Shown here: piece after piece, positions 17,142 to 26,282 of the stretch
Numbering within the stretch: position 1 is the first letter of the stretch
Layout of the letters: every line of letters starts with the position of its first letter
Source of the DNA: CAAFZY01 sp964410325
Lineage (GTDB): Bacteria > Pseudomonadota > Alphaproteobacteria > RF32 > CAG-239
Direction: 5' to 3'
NCBI GenBank assembly: GCA_964410325.1
Contig: CAYPFN010000006.1
Coordinates: forward strand, 1 to 64,000
Length of the DNA stretch: 64,000 nt
Program-made: the position numbers and the translations under genes
The notes under the pieces: model-generated
The model's input: only the letters and a program-made list of their open reading frames with translations
Database searches by the model: none
Told to the model about the DNA's origin: nothing

Positions 17142-18284
17142 ATGCTCGGGCTGAAGAAAATTTTAGCTGTGGTTAAGACCTCATGCCTGCCGGCGCTTGC
17201 TTTAAGCGGCGCTGTGTTCTACTTTTGCGCCAAAAGCCGTTTTCAGCCGGGAGAATATCTGCCCTTTCATCTTTTATTTTATATTTTGCTGCTCGGTAAT
17301 GTGTTGTTTATAGTTGCAATCAGAGAAGTCAAACCGTTGTTTCATCTATTATGGCTGGCGGTTTTATACATGGTTATGGCTAATCTTCCTTTCTATCATG
17401 GGGAGGATGCGTTATACCGTCCGGAATTTCAGATGCTTCTGTTTCTACTACCTTTAAACTGGCTGTATTTTACCGTTTTGGAAGAAGAACGTCTTACCGA
17501 TGGCAGAAATTTTTATGCTTTGTGTTTTGTCTTGCTGGAATTAGTGGTGGCTGAAAATTCCGGAAATTTTTTTAATAGAGATTTTTTTGTCGCATCAGGG
17601 TATATTTTGTTATGGGAATGGGGGCTTGTCTTCTTACTTCTTCTGTTGCTGGCTTCCCGGGACGGCAATATCAAAAATACCGGTGTGTTTTTTGCTTTTG
17701 CGTGTTTGGGATTGGCTGTTGCTAATAAATCATCAGCCGCGACATATAGTTTGTTTTCTTCCGCTGCGGCGCTGATTTTACTGCTATCTTCACTGCATAA
17801 TTATATTTATACGTTTCTTCGTGATGATTTAACGGGTGTATACAGTCACCGAATGTACCATATTCATGCTCGAAAATCTTTTCCTTTAAAATTTAGCATC
17901 GGTGTAATATGCCTTGATGATTATGCTAAACTGGTGCGTGTGTTTGGCAAAAAGAAGGTCAACAGCCTGATTAAAATGATTGTAAACAAAATCCGCGAAT
18001 TGAATACTGGTGCTGTTCTTTATCGTTACCATGAAGATGAATTTATTCTGGTTTTTAAAAATGAGGATAAAAAACAGAGTTATGAATATCTGGAAACAAT
18101 CCGTCGCACAATTGCCGGCGCAGAATTTGTTTTAGACCGCCACCAGATTGTCAAAGTAACAATTTCCGCAGGTGTTTCCGAGAAAAAACGGAGCGACGCC
18201 AATGTTGATGCCGTTTTGGAAAGGACCAGAAAAGCGTTGCAAAAAACTTATAAATTTACCCAGAACATTACCTCAAAAGCATAA
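17142..18284 (+). CDS. Membrane protein with degenerate GGDEF domain
   Basis: A 380-residue protein: about six to eight hydrophobic segments over residues 1-220, then a GGDEF-fold domain starting at DDLTGVYSHRMYH. The active-site loop aligns as RYHEDEFILVF, so the first two glycines of GGDEF are His and Glu. Diguanylate cyclases need those glycines to bind GTP, so catalytic activity is unlikely. The domain may instead bind nucleotide or protein. The TISAGVSEKKRSD stretch near the end is the usual GGDEF C-terminal strand. The ribosome binding site is weak. Confidence 0.8.
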   Translation: MLGLKKILAVVKTSCLPALALSGAVFYFCAKSRFQPGEYLPFHLLFYILLLGNVLFIVAIREVKPLFHLLWLAVLYMVMANLPFYHGEDALYRPEFQMLLFLLPLNWLYFTVLEEERLTDGRNFYALCFVLLELVVAENSGNFFNRDFFVASGYILLWEWGLVFLLLLLLASRDGNIKNTGVFFAFACLGLAVANKSSAATYSLFSSAAALILLLSSLHNYIYTFLRDDLTGVYSHRMYHIHARKSFPLKFSIGVICLDDYAKLVRVFGKKKVNSLIKMIVNKIRELNTGAVLYRYHEDEFILVFKNEDKKQSYEYLETIRRTIAGAEFVLDRHQIVKVTISAGVSEKKRSDANVDAVLERTRKALQKTYKFTQNITSKA

Positions 18285-18286
18285 AT

Positions 18287-19096
18287 TTACAATCTCTCAT
18301 CAACTTTTTGGATAGTTATGGCATGATAAACGGCCCATATTCCCAAAACAATAAACGGCGCCGAAAGCAATTGCCCCATAGTGATGTGCTGGAATATGAA
18401 ACCGAGTTGTGCATCTGGTTCGCGGAACAGTTCCGCTACGATCCGAAACGCGCCGTATAAAATCAAAAACAGGCCGGAAATAAAGCCAGTATGCTGCCTA
18501 ATCCACTTTTTTTGCCAAAGCAGGTTAAGAATAACGAAAAGCAAAAACCCTTCTAAAAGCGCTTCATATATTTGCGATGGATGACGTGGCAGATAACCGC
18601 CGTTGGGAAAACGCACAGCCCAAGGTACATCTGTAATCCGTCCCCAAAGCTCGTCATTGGCAAAATTGGCCAGCCGCCCGCAAAACATGCCGATAGGGGC
18701 ATATAAAGCCGCCAAATCGGTTATACTTAAAAATGAATAGTTGATTTTTTTTGCGGCCAGCCAGATTGCGACAATAACGCCGATAATGCCACCGTGAAAA
18801 GACATGCCACCATGCCATATGGCAAAAATTTCCAAAGGATTTCGCCAAAAAAATCCTTGTCCGTAAAATAATACGTAACCCAGCCGTCCGCCGCAGATAA
18901 TTCCAAGCGTAATATAAAAAACGACATCCTCTAGGTTGTTTCGAGATATCGGCAGGTTGTGCTGGAGGATATTACGCCACGCCAGATACCATGCGGCAAT
19001 AATGCCGAACAAATAAGCCATGGCATACCACCGAATGGCAATCGGGCCGATGAAAAAGATAATCGGCGAAATTTCAGGATAAGCTAAACCAACCAT
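18287..19096 (-). CDS. lgt: Prolipoprotein diacylglyceryl transferase
   Basis: A 269-residue integral membrane enzyme with about seven transmembrane helices. Hallmarks are AIRWYAMAYLFGI, GRLGYVLFYG, WHGGMSFHGGIIG (catalytic His-Gly-Gly region) and the signature GRLANFANDELWGRITDVPWAVRFPNG. It adds diacylglycerol to the lipobox cysteine of prolipoproteins, several of which are encoded in this window. The ATG at 19096 has AAGGA well placed; the TTG one codon upstream is less likely. Confidence 0.96.
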   Translation of the reverse strand: MVGLAYPEISPIIFFIGPIAIRWYAMAYLFGIIAAWYLAWRNILQHNLPISRNNLEDVVFYITLGIICGGRLGYVLFYGQGFFWRNPLEIFAIWHGGMSFHGGIIGVIVAIWLAAKKINYSFLSITDLAALYAPIGMFCGRLANFANDELWGRITDVPWAVRFPNGGYLPRHPSQIYEALLEGFLLFVILNLLWQKKWIRQHTGFISGLFLILYGAFRIVAELFREPDAQLGFIFQHITMGQLLSAPFIVLGIWAVYHAITIQKVDERL

Positions 19097-19340
19097 CAAA
19101 ATTCCTTAAAACACCTGTTTCCCTAAATTATTTAAAAGTATATTAATAAACTTTATATAATCCACATATAAAATTAATTTTTCACACATGATTTTTTAAC
19201 AAGTTGTTTTTTAATAATTTTTCATATGACGAAAAAATAAAAAAATTGAAATAGTGGAAAACTTTCGAAACTTAATTGTCTAAAACGACTCGGTATTGCA
19301 ATCTGAAAATAGTTAAAATTTAACCCCAAAAGGCAAAAAA

Positions 19341-19829
19341 ATGCTGCAGGTTTCACAAATACAGCTTCAAGAGAATCCGATAGATATGGTTGAACATATC
19401 TTTAGCCGGCAATCCTTGGCATTTGAACGGCGCACCGTTAATGAAATTGTCGTTGAGGTGGAAGGCAAATGGAATAATATGCTGTTGTTTTTTGCCTGGG
19501 AAGAACATTTACGCTGTCTGCACATTTCCTGCCTGATGAACATCAGTATTGAAATTGACAACCGTAGCAAAATCTTTGAATTGTTAGCGTTGGTTAACGA
19601 AAATTTATGGCTTGGGCATTTTTCTTATTGGAGCGAAAATAAAATGCCTTTATTCAAACATTCGATAATTGTTCGTGCTGGTGAAGCAGATTTTGAAAGT
19701 AAACTTGATCAAATTACCAATATTGCTGTTAATGAATGTGAACATATGTATCCAGTTTTTAACGCTGTCTTAAAGCAGAATATTTCTCCCGAGCAGGCGC
19801 TTTTTCCGGCAAAAGCTTTTTTACAGTAA
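19341..19829 (+). CDS. YbjN domain-containing protein
   Basis: A 162-residue soluble protein with the YbjN fold, which resembles type III secretion chaperones: a helix DMVEHIFSRQSLAFERRTVNEIVVEVEGKW, beta strands LLFFAWEEHLRCLHISCLM, and a long C-terminal helix. A version of this length is common in alphaproteobacteria. Its molecular role is not established; YbjN in E. coli is linked to stress and motility phenotypes. The gene stands alone between divergent lgt and the convergent ABC exporter gene. Confidence 0.8.
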   Translation: MLQVSQIQLQENPIDMVEHIFSRQSLAFERRTVNEIVVEVEGKWNNMLLFFAWEEHLRCLHISCLMNISIEIDNRSKIFELLALVNENLWLGHFSYWSENKMPLFKHSIIVRAGEADFESKLDQITNIAVNECEHMYPVFNAVLKQNISPEQALFPAKAFLQ

Positions 19830-19838
19830 AACTTAAAT

Positions 19839-21605
19839 CTAGTTGTTTTTAAACTGTGCGTTATATAAGGAAGCGTAAGCGCCGTTTTCTTTCCGCAAAA
19901 GTTCATCATGTGTACCGCTTTCCGTAATTTCGCCGTCATTCATGACAACAATCTGTCCGGCATTCTTTATGGTAGATAAACGATGGGCAATCACAAAAAC
20001 GGTGCGGTTTTTCATTAAATTTTCAATAGCTTTTTGCACCACGGCTTCAGATTTGTTATCAAGCGCGGAAGTCGCCTCATCTAAAATAACAATCGGCGCG
20101 TCTTTTATCAGGGCTCTGGCGATGGCGAGCCTTTGTTTTTGCCCGCCGGAAAGCGTTGTGCCTCGTTCACCGATTTCACTGTCGATCCCTTTTTCCAAGC
20201 CCTCTACAAAGGTATCTAAATATACCAGACGCAAAACATTGCGAATTTCCTCGTCTGTCGCATCAAATTTACCCAGCAGAATGTTTTCTTTGATTGTTCC
20301 TGTAAATAAGAAATTATCCTGGAAAACAACGGCAATATTATTGCGCAGGGATTCAAGAGAATATCTACGGATATCTGTGCCGTCAATTAAAATTTTTCCG
20401 GAAACAACATCGTAAAAACGTGGCAAAAGATTAATCAGCGTCGTTTTCCCGCCACCAGAATTACCGACAATGGCGATATTGCTGCCAGCTTTAACCTTAA
20501 GGTTGATATTTTTTAAGATCGGAGCGTTTGGATGATATTCAAAACAAACATTTCTGAATTCAATTTCTTTTTTGACGTGATGCAGAATTTTGGGATTGTT
20601 GCAGTTTTCGACTTTAGCTTTAATAGCCAATATATCTATAATACGCTCAATGGCTAAGAAAGAAATTTGCACATTGTTAAAACTTCTACCGATGCTTTTA
20701 ATGGGGGTATATAGCAAAATAAGCGCCGTAATAAACGATACGAAATTTCCGGCCGAAATTTTTCCTTCAACGATAAGCGTGCTACCGTACCAAATGACGG
20801 CACCGATACCTGCGGAAACAATCACATGCATTAAGGGCGTCATCCAACCGGTTTTTTGCACGACTTTTATCGTCAGCTTAAAAATGTTGATTAGAGTGCT
20901 GTCAAATTTTTTATATATATAAGACTGCAGATTATAAGAAGCAATGGTGCGGTTGCCATTATGCGTTTCGTTATAATTTGTATAAATTTTGGTGGTTTCT
21001 TCAACATTGCGGGCAATGCTTTTTTTAATCCGCCGTTTCACTGATGATAGCGGCATCAAGGCAAATATCAAAACTGCAATGGCAATAATGGATAATTGCC
21101 ATGAATTATAAATCAGAACAATAATCAAAGACAAGGATGAAAAAAAGCGTGAAACAAAAGTTTTCAAATTATCAAGAAGTCCGGTGCAGGCCGTGTCACA
21201 GTCAGAAGAAAAGCGTTGGATGACCAGTCCTGAATCATTATTGTCGAAGAAGGAAGTTTCCATGCACAGCAGTTTTCTGAACAGAGCTCGTTTCAAATCA
21301 TGGGTGATTTTTGTGCCGACCCAGGTGTTAAGATAAGTGGCGGCATAATTCAAACCGCCCTGAACCGAAGTGAAAGCAATAATTAAAAACGGAATGTATG
21401 TCGGAGATTGTGCGGATTTATCCACTAGAACAATATCCATATACGGCTTTAAGGCCAGAGCAATGACCGAATCAAGTGCACCGATGGGAATGCTGATAAG
21501 GATTGCCAAAATAGCACGGAACATATAAGGCCTTACAAACGGCCACATAGCTTTATAGTGTTCGTGAAAACTCATTTTAAATTCAACAGATTCAAGTTTT
21601 GCCAC
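19839..21605 (-). CDS. ABC exporter, fused permease and ATPase (MsbA-like)
   Basis: A 588-residue half-transporter. Six transmembrane helices fill residues 1-320. The ATPase has Walker A VGNSGGGKTTLINLLPRFYD, Q-loop VFQDNFLFTGTI, signature TLSGGQKQRLAIARAL, Walker B PIVILDEATSALD and H-loop AHRLSTI. It probably works as a homodimer that flips lipid A or another amphiphile, as MsbA does; the substrate is not proven. The start codon is GTG at 21605, preceded by AAGG. Confidence 0.9.
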   Translation of the reverse strand: MAKLESVEFKMSFHEHYKAMWPFVRPYMFRAILAILISIPIGALDSVIALALKPYMDIVLVDKSAQSPTYIPFLIIAFTSVQGGLNYAATYLNTWVGTKITHDLKRALFRKLLCMETSFFDNNDSGLVIQRFSSDCDTACTGLLDNLKTFVSRFFSSLSLIIVLIYNSWQLSIIAIAVLIFALMPLSSVKRRIKKSIARNVEETTKIYTNYNETHNGNRTIASYNLQSYIYKKFDSTLINIFKLTIKVVQKTGWMTPLMHVIVSAGIGAVIWYGSTLIVEGKISAGNFVSFITALILLYTPIKSIGRSFNNVQISFLAIERIIDILAIKAKVENCNNPKILHHVKKEIEFRNVCFEYHPNAPILKNINLKVKAGSNIAIVGNSGGGKTTLINLLPRFYDVVSGKILIDGTDIRRYSLESLRNNIAVVFQDNFLFTGTIKENILLGKFDATDEEIRNVLRLVYLDTFVEGLEKGIDSEIGERGTTLSGGQKQRLAIARALIKDAPIVILDEATSALDNKSEAVVQKAIENLMKNRTVFVIAHRLSTIKNAGQIVVMNDGEITESGTHDELLRKENGAYASLYNAQFKNN

Positions 21606-21614
21606 AGATTTGCC

Positions 21615-22052
21615 TTACAGAAGATTTAAAAATTTTAAGATATACCACACGATTGCAATTTGAAAAATCAGCATCAGCCAAAACACCGACTGAAAACTTT
21701 TCTTTTTGGTTTTATGATGAAACAGCCGTTGGGCAATAAATGCCCCCGGCCAGCCACCCAGCAGTTCCAATGTGTGCAGTTGGATTTCCGGTACCCGCCA
21801 GTTGCCTTTAATGGCGGCACGTTTATCAATTCCGTAGGCCAGAATGGCGGATATGTTAATTGCGGCAAAATGAAATACCAGAAACAGTAAAAAAGTTTTG
21901 TAAACAAACGGCGTTGCTCTGAAATAAAAGGTTTCTATATAATATGCCGAGGCAATAACCAACCCGAAATAGAGCAGGAAGAACGGATTTTTTTGCAAAG
22001 GGCGGATAAGTATAAGCATTACCGCCAGAATAGATGTAAAAGTAATAACCAT
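21615..22052 (-). CDS. DUF1294 membrane protein
   Basis: A 145-residue protein with about four hydrophobic helices and the DUF1294 motif AIKGNWRVPEIQLHTLELLGGWPGAFIAQRLFHHKTKKKSF. Its function is unknown. It lies 9 bases upstream of the ABC exporter gene on the same strand and is probably co-transcribed with it. An AGGAAA site precedes the ATG. Confidence 0.88.
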   Translation of the reverse strand: MVITFTSILAVMLILIRPLQKNPFFLLYFGLVIASAYYIETFYFRATPFVYKTFLLFLVFHFAAINISAILAYGIDKRAAIKGNWRVPEIQLHTLELLGGWPGAFIAQRLFHHKTKKKSFQSVFWLMLIFQIAIVWYILKFLNLL

Positions 22053-22189
22053 ATTTATTTCCTACCGCAAAAACTTATAATAATTTTTTGAAAAAGGCAA
22101 ATAATAATTATATAAAAAATAAAAATTGCATTTTAAGAAATAATTAACTAATATATAAACTATGGATAATTAATTAAGGAGAACAAACA

Positions 22190-22981
22190 ATGAAAAAAAT
22201 AATGCTTATCATGGTGGTTGTCGGCTTGGCGGCTTGTGCTTCCCAAGACCGTCCTGAATGCCAATATCCGCGGTATGATTGTCCTCAGCCGGTTGTTCAT
22301 GAAACAAGGCAGATGGAAGTTCAGGTTAGAACGGAGCCGAAAGCGTATGCGGTCTATAATCCATGCCGTTGCGCTTATCGTCCGGATCCGTGCCGTGAGA
22401 TTTTACGTCCGCGCGTAAAGGAAGTTGTAGAGGAAAAGCCACGCCGTAACTGTCCGCCGGATAATCAGATGCTGGATTGCGGTTGCGGTAATTGTCAGAC
22501 TTTTAGACAACCGGTTGTTTATCAGCAATCTAACAGTATGCCGGCTTTGTCTGTCACACCGACTGTTTATTATTCGGAGAACAGAGAAATTATACCTAAT
22601 CAGCCAGATGCATATCTTCTAGCTTCGAGTCGAGTTTTGAATCGTTTTTTGAAGGATACTTCCTCAATTTACAGTCAAAGTCCGAATATCAAATTGTTTG
22701 TCAAGACAGCCCGTGCCAGCAGCAGTGATTTGCCGAGAGGTATTGATAACGGTCCAGCTAACATGAAAAAACAAATTGCCGGTTCCTATACATTTTCTAT
22801 AAGCGATACTTTGGCTGATGCTGACTATTATTTAGAAACGAATGTAGACTGGCTTGATACGCCTAGTAAAAATGTTCCGGCAATTCAATATAAAGTTGCT
22901 TTGTATGACAATGAAAATAACAAAATAAACGAATGGGTCGAAGTGATTAAGAAAGTACCAAATTCAGAAAACTGGATTTAA
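22190..22981 (+). CDS. Cysteine-rich lipoprotein of unknown function
   Basis: A 263-residue lipoprotein. The signal peptide ends in lipobox LAAC (Cys16). Residues 24-110 are rich in Cys and Pro (NPCRCAYRPDPC, DCGCGNC). The C-terminal part from about residue 135 looks folded (DAYLLASSRVLNRFL, ISDTLADADYYLETNVDWLD) and resembles small envelope-lipoprotein domains that bind partners, but I cannot name the family. AGGAGA lies upstream of the ATG. The next gene starts 3 bases after the stop, so the two form an operon. Confidence 0.78.
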   Translation: MKKIMLIMVVVGLAACASQDRPECQYPRYDCPQPVVHETRQMEVQVRTEPKAYAVYNPCRCAYRPDPCREILRPRVKEVVEEKPRRNCPPDNQMLDCGCGNCQTFRQPVVYQQSNSMPALSVTPTVYYSENREIIPNQPDAYLLASSRVLNRFLKDTSSIYSQSPNIKLFVKTARASSSDLPRGIDNGPANMKKQIAGSYTFSISDTLADADYYLETNVDWLDTPSKNVPAIQYKVALYDNENNKINEWVEVIKKVPNSENWI

Positions 22982-22984
22982 ATA

Positions 22985-23899
22985 ATGGATCTCGGACGGA
23001 CTTTTTTTCCGCTGTTATCGATTGTTGCGTGCTTTTTATCCATGTTTCCAACAAAAGCTCGGTCGGTGGATATATATGGCAATACCTGTGAAAAAGTTAT
23101 TGCCGGTGAAAGCAAATCCAGCACCCGCGTTCGCGCATCGGATAAAGCCGTTTTTTTGGGCGTTAAAAAGATTGATGAATTAGCCAAAGCTCGGGAAAGT
23201 TTAAATGAGCATGATATAAACGTGCTGGTTTACCGTTTGGTTGATGAACATGTGGAAGACTTATCGGTCAATACCACGCGTGATGAGGAAGATAAAATCT
23301 GTGTGGAAATCAAAGGTTGGGTTAATCCTCAGGCAATAGCGGAAGTAGAGGCCGAATTCATTAAGGAGGAAGTTTCCTCGGAGGTTGTTGCTAGCGTTGC
23401 CTCGAATATCAGAGAGGAGATGGCGATAAAGCCAGATAATCCCGAAAATTTGGCATTATTGCATATAACGGCGTTAGAATATTTTAACGGAACAACATCG
23501 GTTAAATATGTGGAACCTCTGAAAAAGCAATTTTTTAACAACCCCTATTTTTATTTAACGGATGATGCGGAAATTGCCGATTATATCATCCGTCCAAAAG
23601 TTTTAAAAGCCAAAGTGGATAAGCTTGATGCCGGCCACAAGCGCCTGCAGATGGTGGTAAACCTTGAGATTTCTGGTTTAAAAGACGAAGTTGTGAATGA
23701 ATACCAAAACCGTTTCGTTTTATTCGGTGCGGAGGAGAATGAACAGCAAACGGCCGCGCGTCTTCTGAAAAAATTAATTAATAATGCTGGTGATGGCGCT
23801 TTGCGAAAAATTGAACATAATGAGCAGAAAAGGCTGGAAAAAAGCGAAGTCGGCCGTATATTAGATGAACAGACATCTTTCGGAGATTGGTCCTTTTAA
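22985..23899 (+). CDS. Exported protein of unknown function
   Basis: A 304-residue protein with an N-terminal signal peptide cut near ARS (residues 25-27). The mature protein begins with repeated alpha/beta stretches such as VRASDKAVFLGVKKIDELAKARESLNEHDINVLVYRLVDEHVEDL and a strand CVEIKGWVNPQAI; the second half has LADYI-like strands EIADYIIRPKVLKAKVDKLDAG. The pattern recalls periplasmic FlgT-like or LPP20-like domains, but I have no firm match. It follows the lipoprotein gene directly and probably forms a complex with it at the outer membrane. Confidence 0.7.
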   Translation: MDLGRTFFPLLSIVACFLSMFPTKARSVDIYGNTCEKVIAGESKSSTRVRASDKAVFLGVKKIDELAKARESLNEHDINVLVYRLVDEHVEDLSVNTTRDEEDKICVEIKGWVNPQAIAEVEAEFIKEEVSSEVVASVASNIREEMAIKPDNPENLALLHITALEYFNGTTSVKYVEPLKKQFFNNPYFYLTDDAEIADYIIRPKVLKAKVDKLDAGHKRLQMVVNLEISGLKDEVVNEYQNRFVLFGAEENEQQTAARLLKKLINNAGDGALRKIEHNEQKRLEKSEVGRILDEQTSFGDWSF

Positions 23900-23910
23900 A
23901 ATTTGAAGCA

Positions 23911-24351
23911 TTATCTTTCAAGTATAAAAGTGGCCGGTCCGTCATTAAGCAGTTCAACCTGCATGTCAGCTTGAAAAATTCCAGTTTCAACCTTAAGCCC
24001 TTGTTCTTTTAATTTATCTGAAAAATAAAGATAAAGCCGGTTGGCATCTGCCGGCGCTGCCGCCGTTTCAAATCCTGGACGGTTGCCACGGCTGATATCG
24101 CTGGCCAACGTAAATTGCGAAACAACCAAAACTTCACCTTTAATATCTCGTACAGATAGATTCATTTTGCCGTTTTTATCCTCAAAAATACGCAAATTAG
24201 CGGTTTTTCGTGCCAAATAATCAGCTTGTTCGTCGGTATCATTTTTTTCAACGCCTAAAAAAATAAGCAAACCTTCGCCGATATTGGCAACAAGCTTGCC
24301 ATCGACGCTTACCGAGGCATACTTTACTCTTTGCAACAGAGCTTTCATCAT
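23911..24351 (-). CDS. dtd: D-aminoacyl-tRNA deacylase
   Basis: A 146-residue Dtd. It begins MMKALLQRVKYASVSVDGK, has the conserved SQFTLASDISRGNRP (catalytic Ser-Gln-Phe-Thr) and ends NDGPATFILER, where the cross-subunit Gly-cisPro motif (usually GPVTF) is GPATF. It removes D-amino acids, and glycine from tRNA-Ala, from mischarged tRNA. It is 12 bases downstream of the SpmAB-like gene on the same strand. Two adjacent ATGs fit the GGAG site. Confidence 0.94.
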   Translation of the reverse strand: MMKALLQRVKYASVSVDGKLVANIGEGLLIFLGVEKNDTDEQADYLARKTANLRIFEDKNGKMNLSVRDIKGEVLVVSQFTLASDISRGNRPGFETAAAPADANRLYLYFSDKLKEQGLKVETGIFQADMQVELLNDGPATFILER

Positions 24352-24363
24352 AAATTCTCCTTA

Positions 24364-25590
24364 TTAGAAAAACAAATAAGATAAATATATAGCGACGCTG
24401 ATGCCAGCAACATCAGCTAACAGGGCGCAAGGCAGAGCAGAGCGTGTTTTAATAATTTTAACGGCGCCGAAATAAATTGCCAAAACATAAAAAGTTGTTT
24501 CGGTCGACCCCTGAATAACCGAAGCTGTAAAGCCTTCAAAGCTGTCGCCGCCATATGTTTTTAGCGTTTCGATCATCATAGCACGTGCGCCGTTGCCGGA
24601 TAAGGGTTTCATCAAAGCTGTCGGCAGTGCTGGTACGAAAGCGGTATCGCCATGGCACAATACCAAAACTTTTTCTATGCCAAGGATAAACAAGTCCATC
24701 AGTCCCGAAGCGCGCAGCATGGCAATGGCTGCAAGCATAGCTACCAGATAGGGGATAATTTTAACGGCAATATCAAAACCTTCTTTGGCGCCAGTGATAA
24801 AACATTCGTATACATTAAGACGTTTTAAGGCACCGGCCACAATAAAAATAAAAATAATTAAAAGCAAAATAAAATTTCCGGCCACCGCTGAATATTTAAG
24901 CCTAATTTCATCTGGCAGAGCAGAAAAATACCAGGCTAAACCACCGATAAATAAAGCAAAACCGCCTAAGTAAGCTAAGACGACTTTATTAAAAATATTA
25001 AGTTTCTGTACCAAAGCGACCGCTAAAAAACCTGTCAGCGTCGAAACGGAAGTGGCCAGCAAAATCGGAATAAAAACGGCGCACGGATTAGAAGAACCGA
25101 GTTCCGCACGATACATCATAATATTAATGGGAATAAGCGTAATAGCGGAAGCATTGATAACCATAAACATAATTTGCGCATTTGAGGCCGTATCTTTTTG
25201 AGTGTTTAATTCCTGCATTTGTTCCATGGCTTTCAGCCCCATCGGCGTAGCTGCATTGTCAAGTCCCAGCATATTGGCAGCCATGTTCATCACAATAGAA
25301 CCGAGCGACGGATGATTATTCGGGATTTCTGGCATGATTTTGCGAAACAGTGGCGCTAAAGCTTTTGCCAGCAGTGCCGTCATACCGGCTTGCTCCGCAA
25401 TTTTTAACAATCCAAGCCATAGGCATAACATGCCCGTAAGGTTAATTGAAATTGTAAATCCGCTTTGGGCAGTATCAAACAAAGTTTTTACCATTTGTGT
25501 CCAGATTTCGGTGTTGCCCAAAGCAAAAGCCTGATATCCCGCGGCTAAAAAGGAAAGAAGAAAAAAAGCAGTCCAAATAACGTTAAGCAT
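24364..25590 (-). CDS. Nucleoside-recognition (Gate) membrane protein, SpmA-SpmB fusion type
   Basis: A 408-residue membrane protein with about ten hydrophobic helices. Two Gate domains are fused: an SpmA-like half with NMAANMLGLDNAATPMGLKAMEQMQ and an SpmB-like half with LPTALMKPLSGNGARAMMIE and VIQGSTETTFYVLAIYFGAV. The separate proteins take part in Bacillus spore maturation; in non-sporulating proteobacteria the fused form has no known function and probably transports a small solute. It is in an operon with dtd. Confidence 0.88.
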   Translation of the reverse strand: MLNVIWTAFFLLSFLAAGYQAFALGNTEIWTQMVKTLFDTAQSGFTISINLTGMLCLWLGLLKIAEQAGMTALLAKALAPLFRKIMPEIPNNHPSLGSIVMNMAANMLGLDNAATPMGLKAMEQMQELNTQKDTASNAQIMFMVINASAITLIPINIMMYRAELGSSNPCAVFIPILLATSVSTLTGFLAVALVQKLNIFNKVVLAYLGGFALFIGGLAWYFSALPDEIRLKYSAVAGNFILLLIIFIFIVAGALKRLNVYECFITGAKEGFDIAVKIIPYLVAMLAAIAMLRASGLMDLFILGIEKVLVLCHGDTAFVPALPTALMKPLSGNGARAMMIETLKTYGGDSFEGFTASVIQGSTETTFYVLAIYFGAVKIIKTRSALPCALLADVAGISVAIYLSYLFF

Positions 25591-25712
25591 TGTTTTTATC
25601 CGTTACAATTTAAAACCAAGCATAACGGCAAATAATGAAAATAATTTTAATATTTTCTTTAAGAAACAATGTTTATAATCTAACAGATATAGCAAAGGAA
25701 AGGATAAAAATC

Positions 25713-26282
25713 GTGGAAAAATGGATTACCATTGTTGTTGCCGTTGTGATATTAGGTGGTTTTTATTGGTTATATGTTTCTTTGATAAAAAAGAAAAATA
25801 AAGTTAAGGAAGCCTCTGCTGGTGTGGATGTTCAACTGAAAAAACGTTATGACCTTATTCCCAATATGTTGCAAATGGCATCAAAGTTTATGGAACATGA
25901 AAAAGATTTAATGACGGAAATTGTTCGTCTGCGTACGGAAGCAATGAAAAAAGACTTTAGTGGCGCTCCGCAGGAAGTAATTGACTTGGCCAATGAAATA
26001 GATGCCCGACTACACGATTTTTGGCTTTCGGTTGAAAATTATCCGGATTTAAAGTCAAACCAAACCATGCTGCAGGCTATGCAAAGTTTTAATGAAGTGG
26101 AAGAACACATTGCCGCGGCGCGTCGGTTTTATAATGCCAGCGTTAATGATTTAAAAAATGCCGCCGAGATTTTTCCAGGCAATTTAGTCGCGGCTATTAT
26201 CGGCATTAAAGCAGATATGCCGTTCTTTGAAGCTGAGAAGCAGGCTAAACAGCGCATAAATGCAGGTGAATTCTTTAAATGA
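25713..26282 (+). CDS. LemA family protein
   Basis: About 189 residues: one N-terminal membrane helix (WITIVVAVVILGGFYWLYV), then a four-helix bundle with the family stretch VKEASAGVDVQLKKRYDLIPNMLQMASKFMEHEK. LemA proteins are membrane-anchored with most of the chain outside, and their function is unresolved. I place the start at GTG 25713, with GGAAAGGA upstream and a short N-terminus as in homologues; an in-frame ATG at 25635 would add 26 unlikely residues. It overlaps the DUF3137 gene. Confidence 0.88.
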   Translation: MEKWITIVVAVVILGGFYWLYVSLIKKKNKVKEASAGVDVQLKKRYDLIPNMLQMASKFMEHEKDLMTEIVRLRTEAMKKDFSGAPQEVIDLANEIDARLHDFWLSVENYPDLKSNQTMLQAMQSFNEVEEHIAAARRFYNASVNDLKNAAEIFPGNLVAAIIGIKADMPFFEAEKQAKQRINAGEFFK

